64,000 nucleotides of DNA from Corynebacterium genitalium ATCC 33030 (GCF_000143825.1 NZ_CM000961.1:558001-622000); one strand, 5' to 3'. Counted from the stretch's first letter, positions 15,541 through 24,904 are shown. Notes: generated by a model from the sequence alone, not told the origin. A program made the numbers and translations.

Positions 15541-17013
15541 TCACCCCGCCCCGCCCTCGAACGCAGTCATGGCCAGGTAGGCCTCGCTGAAGTGGGCGGG
15601 GTTATGTAGGTCGATCTCGCACAGTTTCTCGATCTTGGCCATCCGGGTCCGCACGGTATGGCGGTGCACACCCAGAGCCTCGGCGGCCTCGCCCAGCCGC
15701 GCACCGTGACGAAGAAAAACGGCGAGGGTGGTCTCGTAATCTGTCCCGTAGGCGGCATCAAAGCTGATCAGCCGGCCGAAAATCTCTTCGCGTCTGGCCG
15801 CGAGCGCGTAGGCGACGGTGGGGTCGCGCAGCCACGGAAGCCCCGAATCATTGGCGCGAGCCACATCGCCAGGCCGCAGAGTCCGCGCTCTGGAGACGAG
15901 CTGATTCACGTGGTCCAGCGTCAGCCGGGCAAGCAGCACCGGTCCACCTGCAGCGATGCGCACGCGGCCGCGGTGCTCACCGAGGGTGCCGAGCACATCG
16001 CGCACGGTCACATCGGGGCGCACCACCATCAGGAAGGTCGTTTCATCGACCTCGAGGACATGTAGTAGCCGATCGCTTTTCGACGTCTCCCTGTCCAGCC
16101 GCTCCACCACCGCCTGCATCCCGCGGGGCGATTGCGCCGCGATGACGATCGGCCGGGTGAAGCCTTCCCGGTCGACTGGAGTGTCAACGGCACCGGAATA
16201 GAGCTCCCCCTCATCCGTGATGCCGAGGCGGATGCGCAGCGCGAAGGAATTGAGCTGGTTATGGATCCGCCGCAGGTGAGCCGGGCGCGATAAAAGGGTG
16301 GCTGCTAGGCCGGCGTAGTGGCGGATGAGAGACCGGTCTTGGTCTGTGAGCGTGCGTGTGGAGGTCACATCGACCGTGTACGGCCGACCGTCGGTGGCGG
16401 ACGAGCTGATGCGGTAGGAGCTCGAGTAGGTCTTTTTCATCGCGTTGAAGGCCCGCGAGACTTGCTCGGCGATCAGAAGGCCGTTGGGGTCTTTGATGGT
16501 CACACGGGCCTCGAGGGTGGTGGCGGCATCGCGCGTGAGGGCTTTGACGTCGCCCGCGGTGGCGGTCTGCGTGAGCTTCTCCTGGGAGTGGAGCAGTTGC
16601 TGGTGCAGGTAAGCGCGCTTTTCCTGTTCGGCGGTGGAGCGGCGGTGCTGCTCTTCATGGACGGCGCTCAAAATCCGGGCGAACGGCACGGGCCGCGACA
16701 CTTCGAACAGGCCCACGTTGTTCTCCCGCGCGGCGTCCACGACGGCATCTGGGATGCGTCCGAAGACGGTGCTGATGCCGAAGCCGACCGCCACGGTGCC
16801 CTGCTCCGCGAGATGCTCGACATGTCCGCGCAGGCCATCGGAGTTGTCACGGAATGCAGCGCCAACGGTGAGCACGAATGCTTCCTGCTGGATGAAAGAC
16901 CCCGGGGTTTCCAGCTCGTTGATTTGCACGACGGTGAAAGAGGGCTTCGGCGGCGCGACAATCTCGGTCAAGCCGAGGTGTTGGCTATCGACGAGAAATG
17001 TGAAGGGAAACAA
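15541..17013 (-). CDS. PucR-family transcriptional regulator (GabR-like)
   Basis: The protein has 490 residues. The N-terminal PucR-type sensing domain (about 1-130) precedes a central GGDEF-like/CdaR region and a C-terminal HTH_30 domain, whose end shows LGVHRHTVRTRMAKIEKLCEIDL. The start is the TTG at 17013: GGAG lies 8 bp upstream and an in-frame stop lies about 12 codons further upstream with no ATG or GTG between. It diverges from gabT, exactly as the C. glutamicum activator GabR stands relative to gabTDP, so it probably activates the aminobutyrate/aminovalerate genes. Confidence 0.88.
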   Translation of the reverse strand: MFPFTFLVDSQHLGLTEIVAPPKPSFTVVQINELETPGSFIQQEAFVLTVGAAFRDNSDGLRGHVEHLAEQGTVAVGFGISTVFGRIPDAVVDAARENNVGLFEVSRPVPFARILSAVHEEQHRRSTAEQEKRAYLHQQLLHSQEKLTQTATAGDVKALTRDAATTLEARVTIKDPNGLLIAEQVSRAFNAMKKTYSSSYRISSSATDGRPYTVDVTSTRTLTDQDRSLIRHYAGLAATLLSRPAHLRRIHNQLNSFALRIRLGITDEGELYSGAVDTPVDREGFTRPIVIAAQSPRGMQAVVERLDRETSKSDRLLHVLEVDETTFLMVVRPDVTVRDVLGTLGEHRGRVRIAAGGPVLLARLTLDHVNQLVSRARTLRPGDVARANDSGLPWLRDPTVAYALAARREEIFGRLISFDAAYGTDYETTLAVFLRHGARLGEAAEALGVHRHTVRTRMAKIEKLCEIDLHNPAHFSEAYLAMTAFEGGAG

Positions 17014-17136
17014 CTCATAGTCTCCGTTCTGTATAAACTCACGTCTCTATTTCGCCACACTGTACATGACGCGGGTCACCTTCTTCGCTCCATACTGTTT
17101 TGTCAACAAATAGTTACCGGTTTTGAAGGAGTGATC
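17014..17136. promoter_or_regulatory. Divergent control region between the PucR-type regulator and gabT
   Basis: This 123-bp gap must hold both promoters and the regulator site. On the minus strand TATACA lies about 16 bp before the TTG start. On the plus strand a CATACT element (about 17089) and GGAG 6 bp before the gabT ATG are visible. No single convincing operator palindrome was found by eye. Confidence 0.4.
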
Positions 17137-18447
17137 ATGCAGGACCTCACCTACCGCCTACCCCAGGAACGCCGCGTCACCAGCGCTCCAACTGACGGGG
17201 AGAACGCGCGCTTGAATGAACGCCGGGAAGAAGCCGTCGCTCGTGCAATGGCGCCGGGCCTGCCGCGCTACATCATCGACGGGGACGGGGGCGTGCTTAT
17301 CGACGCCGACGGTAACTCCCTCATCGACTTCGCCTCCGGCATCGCGGTGACCTCGGTCGGTGTCTCCAATCCCCGGGTGTCTGCGGCGGTCGCAGACGCC
17401 GCGCAGAAATTCAGCCACACCTGCTTCCTCGTCACCGGTTACGAAGGATTCGTGGCTGTCTGCGAGAAGCTTAATGAGCTCACGCCGGGCGATTTCCCGA
17501 AGAAGACCGCGCTGTTCAACACCGGTGCGGAAGCAGTGGAGAACGCGGTGAAGATCGCCCGCGCCCACACCGGGAAATACGCGGTGGCCGCCTTCGATAA
17601 CGCCTACCACGGGCGCACGAACTTCACGCTGGCCATGACAGCGAAGAATAAGCCGTACAAGGATGGTTTCGGGCCGTTCGCCTCGGATGTCCACCGCGTG
17701 CCCGCGTCGTACCCACTGCACGACGGGCTGACGGGCGAACAGGCGGCGGAGCGAACGATCCGCGTGCTCGAAACGCAGATCGGCGCGGACAACCTCTCCT
17801 GCGTGGTGCTTGAACCGATCCAAGGCGAGGGCGGATTCGTCGAACCAGCGAAAGGGTTCCTACCAGCGATCGTATCCTGGTGCCGTGAGAACAACGTCGT
17901 CTTCGTCGCCGACGAAGTCCAAGCTGGCCTGGCGCGCACAGGCGACATGTTCGCCTGTGACAACGAAGGAATCGAACCCGACCTGATCACCACAGCCAAG
18001 GCGATCGCAGGTGGCCTGCCTTTGTCTGCTGTGACCGGCCGCGCGGAGATCATGGACGCGCCCGGACCCGGCGCGCTCGGCGGCACCTACGCCGGAAATC
18101 CACTGGCCTGCGCCGCAGCGCTGGCAGTCTTCGAAGAAATCGAGGACAACGACCTGCGGAGCCGGGCGAAAGAGATCGAGTCGCTGATCCGGGCGCACCT
18201 CGAACCACTCGTGGATAAAGAGAAAGTGCGCGAAGTCCGTGGCCGCGGCGCCATGATCGCCCTCGAGTTGGACACCGGCGAACGCGCAACCGCCGCCGCC
18301 AACACATGCAAGGAGCAGGGCGTTGTGACGCTCACCTGCGGCACAGACGGCAACGTGATCCGCCTTCTCCCGCCGCTGGTCATCCCGGAGACTCTGCTCG
18401 TCGAGGGCCTAGAAATCCTCGTTGCCGCCGTCAAGAACACCTTCTAA
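17137..18447 (+). CDS. gabT: GabT: 4-aminobutyrate (and probably 5-aminovalerate) aminotransferase
   Basis: The protein has 436 residues and is a class III PLP aminotransferase. It shows the cofactor-phosphate motif NTGAEAVENAVKIAR, AFDNAYHGRTNFT, the Asp in FVADEVQAGLARTG, and the PLP lysine in ITTAKAIAGGLPLS. It starts at the ATG at 17137, with GGAG 6 bp upstream. It moves the amino group of GABA to 2-oxoglutarate; homologues in corynebacteria and pseudomonads also use 5-aminovalerate. gabD follows after 37 bp. Confidence 0.93.
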   Translation: MQDLTYRLPQERRVTSAPTDGENARLNERREEAVARAMAPGLPRYIIDGDGGVLIDADGNSLIDFASGIAVTSVGVSNPRVSAAVADAAQKFSHTCFLVTGYEGFVAVCEKLNELTPGDFPKKTALFNTGAEAVENAVKIARAHTGKYAVAAFDNAYHGRTNFTLAMTAKNKPYKDGFGPFASDVHRVPASYPLHDGLTGEQAAERTIRVLETQIGADNLSCVVLEPIQGEGGFVEPAKGFLPAIVSWCRENNVVFVADEVQAGLARTGDMFACDNEGIEPDLITTAKAIAGGLPLSAVTGRAEIMDAPGPGALGGTYAGNPLACAAALAVFEEIEDNDLRSRAKEIESLIRAHLEPLVDKEKVREVRGRGAMIALELDTGERATAAANTCKEQGVVTLTCGTDGNVIRLLPPLVIPETLLVEGLEILVAAVKNTF

Positions 18448-18484
18448 GCACCGCACCACGCACACACCCAAGGAGTTGACCGAC

Positions 18485-19942
18485 ATGACACTGACCACCG
18501 ATCAGCAGCTGCCGGATAACCTGCCACTGGATCCGCGCGCCGACACGTCTGCTCAGCGCGAATCGTTCACGGTGGTGAACCCGGCGACGGAGGAAGGGGT
18601 GGCAGAGGTCGCGGATACGCGTGCGGATGATTGGCTCGACGCGTTGACCCGCGCCGTAGATGCGCAAGAGAAGTTCAGCGCATTCACCCCGCGCCAGCGC
18701 GCCGATATCCTGCACGCAATCTACGAGGAAATCCTTGCGCGCGAGGATGATTTCGCGCGCACGATGACGATCGAGATGGGCAAGCCTCTCGCGGAGGCGC
18801 GCGGGGAAACGGCGAATACGGCGGACTATTTCCGCTGGTTCGGCGAGGAAGCGGTGCGAATTCCCGGCCGTTACGCCCAGTCGCCGTCCGGTGCCGGGGA
18901 CATCGTCGTCTCGCGCGCGCCGGTGGGTCCGGTCCTAGCGATCACGCCGTGGAATTTCCCGCTCGCGATGGGTGCCCGCAAGATCGCGCCCGCGCTTGCG
19001 GCCGGCTGCCCGGTGCTGGTCAAGCCCGCCAGGGAGACTCCGCTATCGATGCTGCTGCTCGGCCAGGTCATGTGGGACGTGCTGGAGCGTTTCGACGCCC
19101 CGCGCGACCTCATCCACGTCCTCCCCAGCACGACGTCGAGCGAGCTGTCGGACACCCTGATGGCGGATGAACGCCTGCGGAAGATCACATTCACCGGCTC
19201 GACGAAGGTGGGCAAGATCCTCGTGAAACAGTCGTCGCAGCACCTGCAGCGCGCGTCGATGGAGCTCGGCGGCAACGCCCCGTTCGTCGTCGCGGAGGAT
19301 GCCGATATGGACCTCGCGCTGAACTGCGCCATGCAGGCGAAACTGCGCAACGGCGGCGAGGTGTGCGTCGCTGCCAACCGCTTTATCGTGCACGAATCGA
19401 TCGCCGCGGACTTCGCAGAACGACTCAGCAAGAAGATGGACAAGGTCGTCATGGGCAACGGGCTTGACGACGGCACCACCCTCGGCCCCATGATCACCGC
19501 CGCCCAACGCGACGGCATCCACGACCTGGTCACCGAGACCGTCGAAGCCGGTGCCACCGTCCACCGCGGCGGTGAGGTCCCGGACCGGAAGGGCTTCTTC
19601 TACCCGCCCACCGTGCTCAGCGGCATCCCCGACGGGGCGCGGATTTTGCGCGAGGAAATCTTCGGGCCGGTCGCGACAGTGACCACGTTCAGCACGCTCG
19701 ACGAGGCGATCGAGAAGGCCAACGACACCGAATTCGGTCTCGCGGCCTACGCGTTTTCCGAGAACACGCACACCTGCAAGCGCTTCGCCAAAGAACTCGC
19801 CGCCGGGATGGTGGGAATCAACCGCGGCATGATCACCGACATCGCCGCCCCGTTCGGCGGCATCAAGCAATCCGGTTTCGGCCGCGAAGGCGGGACCGAG
19901 GGAATCGAGGAATGCCTGGACATCCGCTATATCGGCTTCTAA
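18485..19942 (+). CDS. gabD: GabD: succinate/glutarate-semialdehyde dehydrogenase
   Basis: The protein has 485 residues from the ATG at 18485 (AAGGAG upstream). The ALDH motifs are TPWNFPLAMGARKIAPALAAG, FTGSTKVGK, the Glu in MELGGNAP, the Cys-containing GGEVCVAANRF, and EIFGPVATV. It oxidises succinate semialdehyde; in the aminovalerate route the same enzyme type oxidises glutarate semialdehyde to glutarate. It is directly downstream of gabT in the same operon. Confidence 0.92.
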   Translation: MTLTTDQQLPDNLPLDPRADTSAQRESFTVVNPATEEGVAEVADTRADDWLDALTRAVDAQEKFSAFTPRQRADILHAIYEEILAREDDFARTMTIEMGKPLAEARGETANTADYFRWFGEEAVRIPGRYAQSPSGAGDIVVSRAPVGPVLAITPWNFPLAMGARKIAPALAAGCPVLVKPARETPLSMLLLGQVMWDVLERFDAPRDLIHVLPSTTSSELSDTLMADERLRKITFTGSTKVGKILVKQSSQHLQRASMELGGNAPFVVAEDADMDLALNCAMQAKLRNGGEVCVAANRFIVHESIAADFAERLSKKMDKVVMGNGLDDGTTLGPMITAAQRDGIHDLVTETVEAGATVHRGGEVPDRKGFFYPPTVLSGIPDGARILREEIFGPVATVTTFSTLDEAIEKANDTEFGLAAYAFSENTHTCKRFAKELAAGMVGINRGMITDIAAPFGGIKQSGFGREGGTEGIEECLDIRYIGF

Positions 19943-19988
19943 ACGGCCGGATCCCCCCAGCAACTCCCGCATAGAGAAAGGTTCTTTC

Positions 19989-21227
19989 ATGGGACTGAGA
20001 GTGTTCAATATCGCGATGGCATTTGTCGGCGTGCTCGTCGGCGCCAGCTTCGCTTCCGGCCGTGAGACATTGCAGTATTTTGTGGCCTTCGGCAACTGGG
20101 GTGTGCTCGGCGCGATCATTACGGCGCTGGCACTGGCGCTAACTGGCTTCGCCATGCTGCAGCTAGGCAGCTACCACCGCGCCACCGAGCACACGAGCGT
20201 GTTCGACGAGATCTCCGGTCCGATCGTGTCCAAGATCCTCGACGCCGCCACCCTGGTCTGCCTGTTCTGCATCGGTTTTTCCATGTTCGCCGGTGCGGGC
20301 GCCAACCTGAACCAGCAATTCGGGTGGCCGGAATGGGTCGGCGCAACCATCATGCTGGTCTTAGTGCTGCTCACCGGCCTGTTGGACGTGGAGAAGGTGA
20401 CGGTGGCGATCGGTGCGCTGACCCCGCTGATCATCATCATGATCGGCATCGCCACGGTGTGGGCGATCATCAACGCCAACCCGGACTTCTCCAACCTGCA
20501 CGAGCAGGCTACCCAGGTTCCGACGACACTGCCGAATTGGTGGGTGTCCGCGATCAACAGCATCGGCCTGCAAGTTATCGTCGGTGTGTCCATGGCGATC
20601 GTGATCGGCGGCAGTCTCTTCGACCCCCGCGAAGCGGGCCTCGGCGGCCTCGCCGGCGGCGCGTGCTTCCTTTTCCTGCTGGCCATGCTGGTCACCGCGC
20701 TGTACTTGAGCGTGGACACTGTAAAGGACCAGGAAATGCCCACCCTGGCGATGGTCACTGACATCCACCCCATCCTCGGCCTGGTCATGACAGTGGCCAT
20801 CTACGGCATGGTCTACAACACCGCGATCGGCATGTTCTACGCCTTCGGCAAGCGCATTTCACGCAATAACCCGAAGCGCTTCTACCCCGTCTACGTCGTC
20901 ACCGCGCTTGTCGGCTTCGTTCTCAGTTTCATCGGCTTCAGCAACCTCATCGGCTGGGTCTACCCCATCCTCGGCTACATGGGGATCCTCATCATGGTCA
21001 TCATCGGCTGGGCCTGGTGGACGCACCGCCACGACCTGCGCAAGGAGATTTCCCTGCGCCGCGAGGCACGGCGCCTGTTCCGCCGCCACGGCAGCGCGGA
21101 TGCTCTCCCCGCGGCGGACAGGAAGAAGCTCGAGGAATCCGCCCGCAAATCCAATATCGAAGACCACGAGTTCATTGGGGAGCTGGAGCAGGACCTGGAG
21201 TCGTCGATAAGCGAACAGCGAAACTAA
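19989..21227 (+). CDS. YkvI-family membrane transporter
   Basis: The protein has 412 residues with about ten transmembrane helices in the first 350, then a charged cytoplasmic tail of about 65 residues that is probably helical (RKEISLRREARRLFRRHG onward). The N-terminal FVGVLVGASFASGRETLQYF resembles the first unwound helix of LeuT-fold amino-acid carriers and fits the YkvI family. The position between gabD and the CoA-transferase gene suggests uptake of GABA, 5-aminovalerate or glutarate. That function is inferred from context. The known corynebacterial permease GabP is of a different family. Confidence 0.75.
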   Translation: MGLRVFNIAMAFVGVLVGASFASGRETLQYFVAFGNWGVLGAIITALALALTGFAMLQLGSYHRATEHTSVFDEISGPIVSKILDAATLVCLFCIGFSMFAGAGANLNQQFGWPEWVGATIMLVLVLLTGLLDVEKVTVAIGALTPLIIIMIGIATVWAIINANPDFSNLHEQATQVPTTLPNWWVSAINSIGLQVIVGVSMAIVIGGSLFDPREAGLGGLAGGACFLFLLAMLVTALYLSVDTVKDQEMPTLAMVTDIHPILGLVMTVAIYGMVYNTAIGMFYAFGKRISRNNPKRFYPVYVVTALVGFVLSFIGFSNLIGWVYPILGYMGILIMVIIGWAWWTHRHDLRKEISLRREARRLFRRHGSADALPAADRKKLEESARKSNIEDHEFIGELEQDLESSISEQRN

Positions 21228-21245
21228 AAAGGAGACCGTAAGAAA

Positions 21246-22421
21246 ATGGCGCTACAGCAACCACAAGCCGGCCCCTTAAAAGGCATTGTCGTCGCGGATT
21301 TTTCGCGCGTGCTCGCTGGGCCGTATGCGACGATGCTGCTCGCGGACCTCGGCGCGACCGTGATCAAGGTCGAGGGGCCGAATGGCGACGACACCCGCGG
21401 GTGGGTGCCGCCGAAGCGCGGCGATGTGGGCACGTACTACCTGTCGATCAACCGCAACAAGAATTCCATCAAGCTCAATTTGAAGGACCCGGACGACCTG
21501 GACACGGCGTACGCGATCATTGACCGGGCGGACGTGCTGATCGACAATTTCCGTGTCGGCAGCCTTGATAAATTCGGGCTCGACCCAGAGACCGTGAGAA
21601 AACGGTGGCCGGAGCTCATTCACGCGAAAATCACGGGCTTCGGCTCGCGCGCTGGGGCGCAGCTTCCCGGCTACGACATGCTCATTCAAGCGTCCAGCGG
21701 GTTCATGTCCATGACGGGCTCGCCCGACGGCCCGCCGCAAAAAGCAGGCTACGCATTCATCGACGTCCTCACCGGGCTGCACACCACCGTCGGCATCCTC
21801 GCATCGCTCTTGCGCCGCGAACGATTCGGCGGCGGCGGGGAGACGATCCGCACCAACCTCCTGTCTGCGGCCCTGTCGTCCATGGTCAACATGACATCCG
21901 CCGCCGTCGCCTCCGACGCCGAGATGACCCGCACGGGCAACGACCACCCGTCGATCTTCCCGTACGGCCCCTTCCCCGCCAAGGACCGCGAGCTCGTCAT
22001 CTGCGTCGGCAACAACAAGCAATTCGCAACGCTTGTCAACGGCCTCGGCTCCCCCGAGCTTGCCGACGATCCCCGCTTTGCCACCAACGAGCAGCGCAAT
22101 GCCAACCGCGAGGAACTGCGCCCGATCCTCACCGAACTGCTCGCGTCGAAGAACGCCGACGAATGGATCGACCTGTTCCGCGCCAAGGGCCTTCCCATCG
22201 CACCCATCCTGTCGGTGCGTGAAGCCATCGGCTTCGCCGACGACCTCGAGCTCGAGCCCGTCGTCGAAATCACCACTAAGGACGGCACCGACCGCGTCCC
22301 CTTCGTCTCCAATCCCCTCGACATGAGCTCCGGCGGCATCACCTACACCAAGGCCGCCCCCGGCCTCGACGAAGATCGCGGCGACGTCCTCGAGTGGATC
22401 GCCCAAACTCCTGCCAAATAA
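21246..22421 (+). CDS. CaiB/BaiF-family CoA-transferase, probably succinyl-CoA:glutarate CoA-transferase
   Basis: The protein has 391 residues of the family III CoA-transferases. It has LSRVLAGP-like DFSRVLAGPYATMLLADLGA, VIKVE, TYYLSINRNKNSIKLNLKDP, and the conserved Asp in QLPGYDMLIQASSG, the expected catalytic residue. The DDTRGWVPP and NRNKNSI stretches resemble the mammalian glutarate CoA-transferase SUGCT. Between gabTD and a glutaryl-CoA dehydrogenase, activation of glutarate to glutaryl-CoA is the best reading; this is inference from context plus family. The start is the ATG at 21246, with GGAG about 12 bp upstream. Confidence 0.82.
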   Translation: MALQQPQAGPLKGIVVADFSRVLAGPYATMLLADLGATVIKVEGPNGDDTRGWVPPKRGDVGTYYLSINRNKNSIKLNLKDPDDLDTAYAIIDRADVLIDNFRVGSLDKFGLDPETVRKRWPELIHAKITGFGSRAGAQLPGYDMLIQASSGFMSMTGSPDGPPQKAGYAFIDVLTGLHTTVGILASLLRRERFGGGGETIRTNLLSAALSSMVNMTSAAVASDAEMTRTGNDHPSIFPYGPFPAKDRELVICVGNNKQFATLVNGLGSPELADDPRFATNEQRNANREELRPILTELLASKNADEWIDLFRAKGLPIAPILSVREAIGFADDLELEPVVEITTKDGTDRVPFVSNPLDMSSGGITYTKAAPGLDEDRGDVLEWIAQTPAK

Positions 22422-22465
22422 CCGCTTCCATCTCTTCAGCCTCTTCAACTTCCGAAAGGAACCTC

Positions 22466-23692
22466 ATGACCTCCGCATCTCCCCTCGCCACCGACCTCAT
22501 CAACTTCGACAGCCTGCTCTCCCGCGATGAAATCGAATGGCGCGACGATATCCGTTCCTTCGTCGAAAGCGAGATCAAACCCCACGTCGGCCAGTGGTAC
22601 GAAGACGCCCACGTGCCCTTCGAACTCATCCCCCGCTTCGCTGAAAAAGGCATGATCGGCGCACACCTGTCCGGCTACGGCTGCCCCGGCCGCTCCGCCG
22701 TGGACTACGGCCTGGCCATGCTCGAGGTCGAAGCAGCTGACTCCGGCCTGCGCACCATCTTCTCCGTGCTCGGTTCGCTGGCTATGACCTCGATCCACCT
22801 CAACGGCACCGAGGAGCAGAAGGAGAAATACCTGCCCAAAATGGCTGCCGGCGAGCTTCTCGGCGCCTTCGGCCTGACAGAGCCCACCGCCGGTTCCGAC
22901 CCCGCCTCCATGACCACCCGCGCCACCTACAAGCCCGGTGAAGGCTGGGTGCTCAACGGCGAGAAACGCTGGATCGGCCTGTCCCACTACGCCGACCTGA
23001 CCATCATCTGGGCCAAGGTGTCCACCGCCGACCTCGAAGCCGCTGGTCTCGACGGGTTTCCGGAGGGCCGCGACGAGACCATCGCCGGCTTCATCGTGGA
23101 GAAGGACACCCCGGGCTTCGACCCCCAGCAGATCGACAAGAAACTGTCCATGCGTGTTTCCACCCAGGCACACATCTATATGAAGGACGCTCTTGTCGGC
23201 GAAGACAAGATCCTCTCGGGCCGCTTCGGCCTCAAAGCCCCGTTCATGTGTCTTAACGAGGCCCGCTACGGCATCGGCTGGGGTGTGCTCGGCGCCGCCC
23301 GCGACTCCATCGAATGCGCCCTCGCTTACGCCAAGGAGCGCACCCAGTTCGGCAAACCGCTCGCCGGTTTCCAGCTCACCCAGAAAAAGCTCGTCGACAT
23401 GGCCGTTGGGCTGAACCAGGGCTACCTGCTGGCTCTGCACATCGGCCGCCAGAAAGACGCCGGCACCCTGGACATCTCCCAGATCTCCGTGGCCAAGCTC
23501 CAGAACACCCGCACCGCCATCGAGATCGCCCGCGAGGCCCGCACCATTCTCGGCGGCAACGGCGTGACCCACGACTACTCCCCCATCCGCCACGCCGCCA
23601 ACCTCGAATCCGTGCGCACTTACGAGGGCACCGACGAGATGCACACCCTCATCCTCGGCCAGAAGATGACCGGCATCGGCGCGTTCGCGTAG
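22466..23692 (+). CDS. gcdH: Glutaryl-CoA dehydrogenase (acyl-CoA dehydrogenase family)
   Basis: The protein has 408 residues from the ATG at 22466 (AAAGGA 6-7 bp upstream). It shows the three ACAD domains, with YGCPGRSAVDYGL, ADSGLRTIFSV, FGLTEPTAGSDPASM, and the catalytic base Glu in VRTYEGTDEMHTLILG. These stretches parallel glutaryl-CoA dehydrogenases rather than chain-length-specific enzymes. The expected reaction is glutaryl-CoA to crotonyl-CoA plus CO2, with FAD and ETF. The last 21 codons are duplicated 1277 bp downstream by a direct repeat. It is the last gene of the cluster. Confidence 0.9.
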   Translation: MTSASPLATDLINFDSLLSRDEIEWRDDIRSFVESEIKPHVGQWYEDAHVPFELIPRFAEKGMIGAHLSGYGCPGRSAVDYGLAMLEVEAADSGLRTIFSVLGSLAMTSIHLNGTEEQKEKYLPKMAAGELLGAFGLTEPTAGSDPASMTTRATYKPGEGWVLNGEKRWIGLSHYADLTIIWAKVSTADLEAAGLDGFPEGRDETIAGFIVEKDTPGFDPQQIDKKLSMRVSTQAHIYMKDALVGEDKILSGRFGLKAPFMCLNEARYGIGWGVLGAARDSIECALAYAKERTQFGKPLAGFQLTQKKLVDMAVGLNQGYLLALHIGRQKDAGTLDISQISVAKLQNTRTAIEIAREARTILGGNGVTHDYSPIRHAANLESVRTYEGTDEMHTLILGQKMTGIGAFA

Positions 23693-23838
23693 GGGCCCGT
23701 GGTGGTGGCCCGTGGACTCGTGGATCTCGATTACCTAGTTACCGCAGCCACTAAATCTGACCTGGGGTTTTACCGGCGGTCAGTGGTGTGGATGTAATCG
23801 AGATCCACGCGGGTCCACTGGAGCGCACGGCCGGGGCC
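23628..23838 (+). repeat. 211-bp direct repeat, copy A (3' end of gcdH plus downstream hairpin)
   Basis: This copy is identical to 24905-25115 at 210 of 211 positions (C at 23650, G at 24927). It covers the last 21 codons and stop of gcdH and 146 bp beyond, and it includes a long hairpin with perfect 15-bp arms GTGGATCTCGATTAC (23720-23734) and GTAATCGAGATCCAC (23794-23808). The hairpin probably terminates the gcdH transcript. Confidence 0.95.
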
Positions 23839-23862
23839 ATCCTTCAGGAATCAAAAGAGCCC

Positions 23863-24798
23863 TTAAGAATTCTGCGGATCGGATATCCCTCGACGAAAAG
23901 CCGGCTTTCCAGCTGCAAGTTCTAGATACTCATCGAGGAAGCCCACACGCATGCCAGTGCGGAAAAGGAAGTTATCCAGGGCAACGATTGTCGCCATCAC
24001 GGAGTTTGGTTCATAGGGTTCACCTAAGGTTCGTTCGGCCCGGTTCTTCGCACTCGTTGGCACTTTCGGCTGGTCAAGAACGAAACAATTCCACAAGCGT
24101 GATGAGTGAGCACACTTATTCCTCACAAAGGTGAAGGAACGCAGCTGGCTGGCAAGAAAAGGTTTACCAACCCCGAGGGTAGAACAAGTTTCTCCATACA
24201 CAGCACCAGCGTCATTCCTGTAAGTGATCGCCTTAGAAAGCGTTCCCAACGAGAACGTTTCAACGGCCACCCACACCGGTACGTCTCTCAACCAGGCAGG
24301 ACCCCTCCCAGCTGCATCTTTGCGGTATTTACTTATATACGGCTCCTTCGATCGTTGAAGCTCACTAGCAATCAGTTTGTGCGTCGGCTTCACTGAAGGA
24401 TCTTTAGGCAGCTTGTAAGACGTGGACCTAAGGAAGCTTTCGTACGGACCATGTTTCGCGCCCTCACTCAGAGCGAACGCGGTTCGAGTAGAAATCTCAG
24501 CGAGTTGGATCCCGTCGAGCAGGAGAGACCTCAAGCGTGCATCCAATTCGTACAGATCGACGATTTCATCCCACGTAGCACCAGCAATGAATTCATCTTC
24601 ACCATGCGCCAAGTCCTTTTGGAAATAGCGCATATAGCCAGAGAAACGGTAGTAGTTATTCCGTTCCAGGAAACGAGCGACGGCTTTCTCGGATGGGATG
24701 CTAAGTCCTCGATCCTTGATTTTCTCGACCTGCTCTTGGACCGACAGGTAGTCTTTCCGCCTGTTCACAGTGCTAAGAATAACAAGCCCCCCTCTCAT
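23863..24798 (-). CDS. Abi-family (AbiD/AbiF-type, Abi_2) abortive-infection protein
   Basis: The protein has 311 residues. The layout LSVQEQVEKIKDRGLSI, then ARFLERNNYYRFSGYMRYF, then DLYELDARLRSLLLDGIQLAEISTRTAFA, and the C-terminal RNKCAHSSRLWN fits the Abi_2 family of phage-exclusion proteins. The RNxxxH-like RNKCAH is the HEPN RNase signature. The cut-site target is unknown. Base composition is visibly more AT-rich than the neighbours, and the gene is enclosed by 211-bp direct repeats, so recent acquisition is likely. The start is the ATG at 24798, with GGAA 9 bp upstream; a GTG 11 codons in is an alternative. Confidence 0.85.
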   Translation of the reverse strand: MRGGLVILSTVNRRKDYLSVQEQVEKIKDRGLSIPSEKAVARFLERNNYYRFSGYMRYFQKDLAHGEDEFIAGATWDEIVDLYELDARLRSLLLDGIQLAEISTRTAFALSEGAKHGPYESFLRSTSYKLPKDPSVKPTHKLIASELQRSKEPYISKYRKDAAGRGPAWLRDVPVWVAVETFSLGTLSKAITYRNDAGAVYGETCSTLGVGKPFLASQLRSFTFVRNKCAHSSRLWNCFVLDQPKVPTSAKNRAERTLGEPYEPNSVMATIVALDNFLFRTGMRVGFLDEYLELAAGKPAFRRGISDPQNS

Positions 24799-24846
24799 AT
24801 TGCGCTGTTCCGATGAGAAGCTTGGAGGGGGTCTCGATTGATTAAA

Positions 24847-24875
24847 ATACTACCCAATCTGCACAAATAGAGCAA
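24847..24875 (-). promoter_or_regulatory. Promoter of the Abi gene
   Basis: TTGCTC (24875-24870), a 17-bp spacer and TAGTAT (24852-24847) lie about 50 bp before the Abi start in AT-rich DNA. The inserted gene therefore brings its own promoter. Confidence 0.7.
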
Positions 24876-24904
24876 TGCACTGCGTAGGTTTCGTTACATA
24901 TTCA

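Noticed and set aside
16318..17136. Upstream extension of gabT by 273 codons
   Set aside because: It runs antisense through the PucR-type regulator; the GGAG site and aminotransferase N-terminus point to the ATG at 17137.
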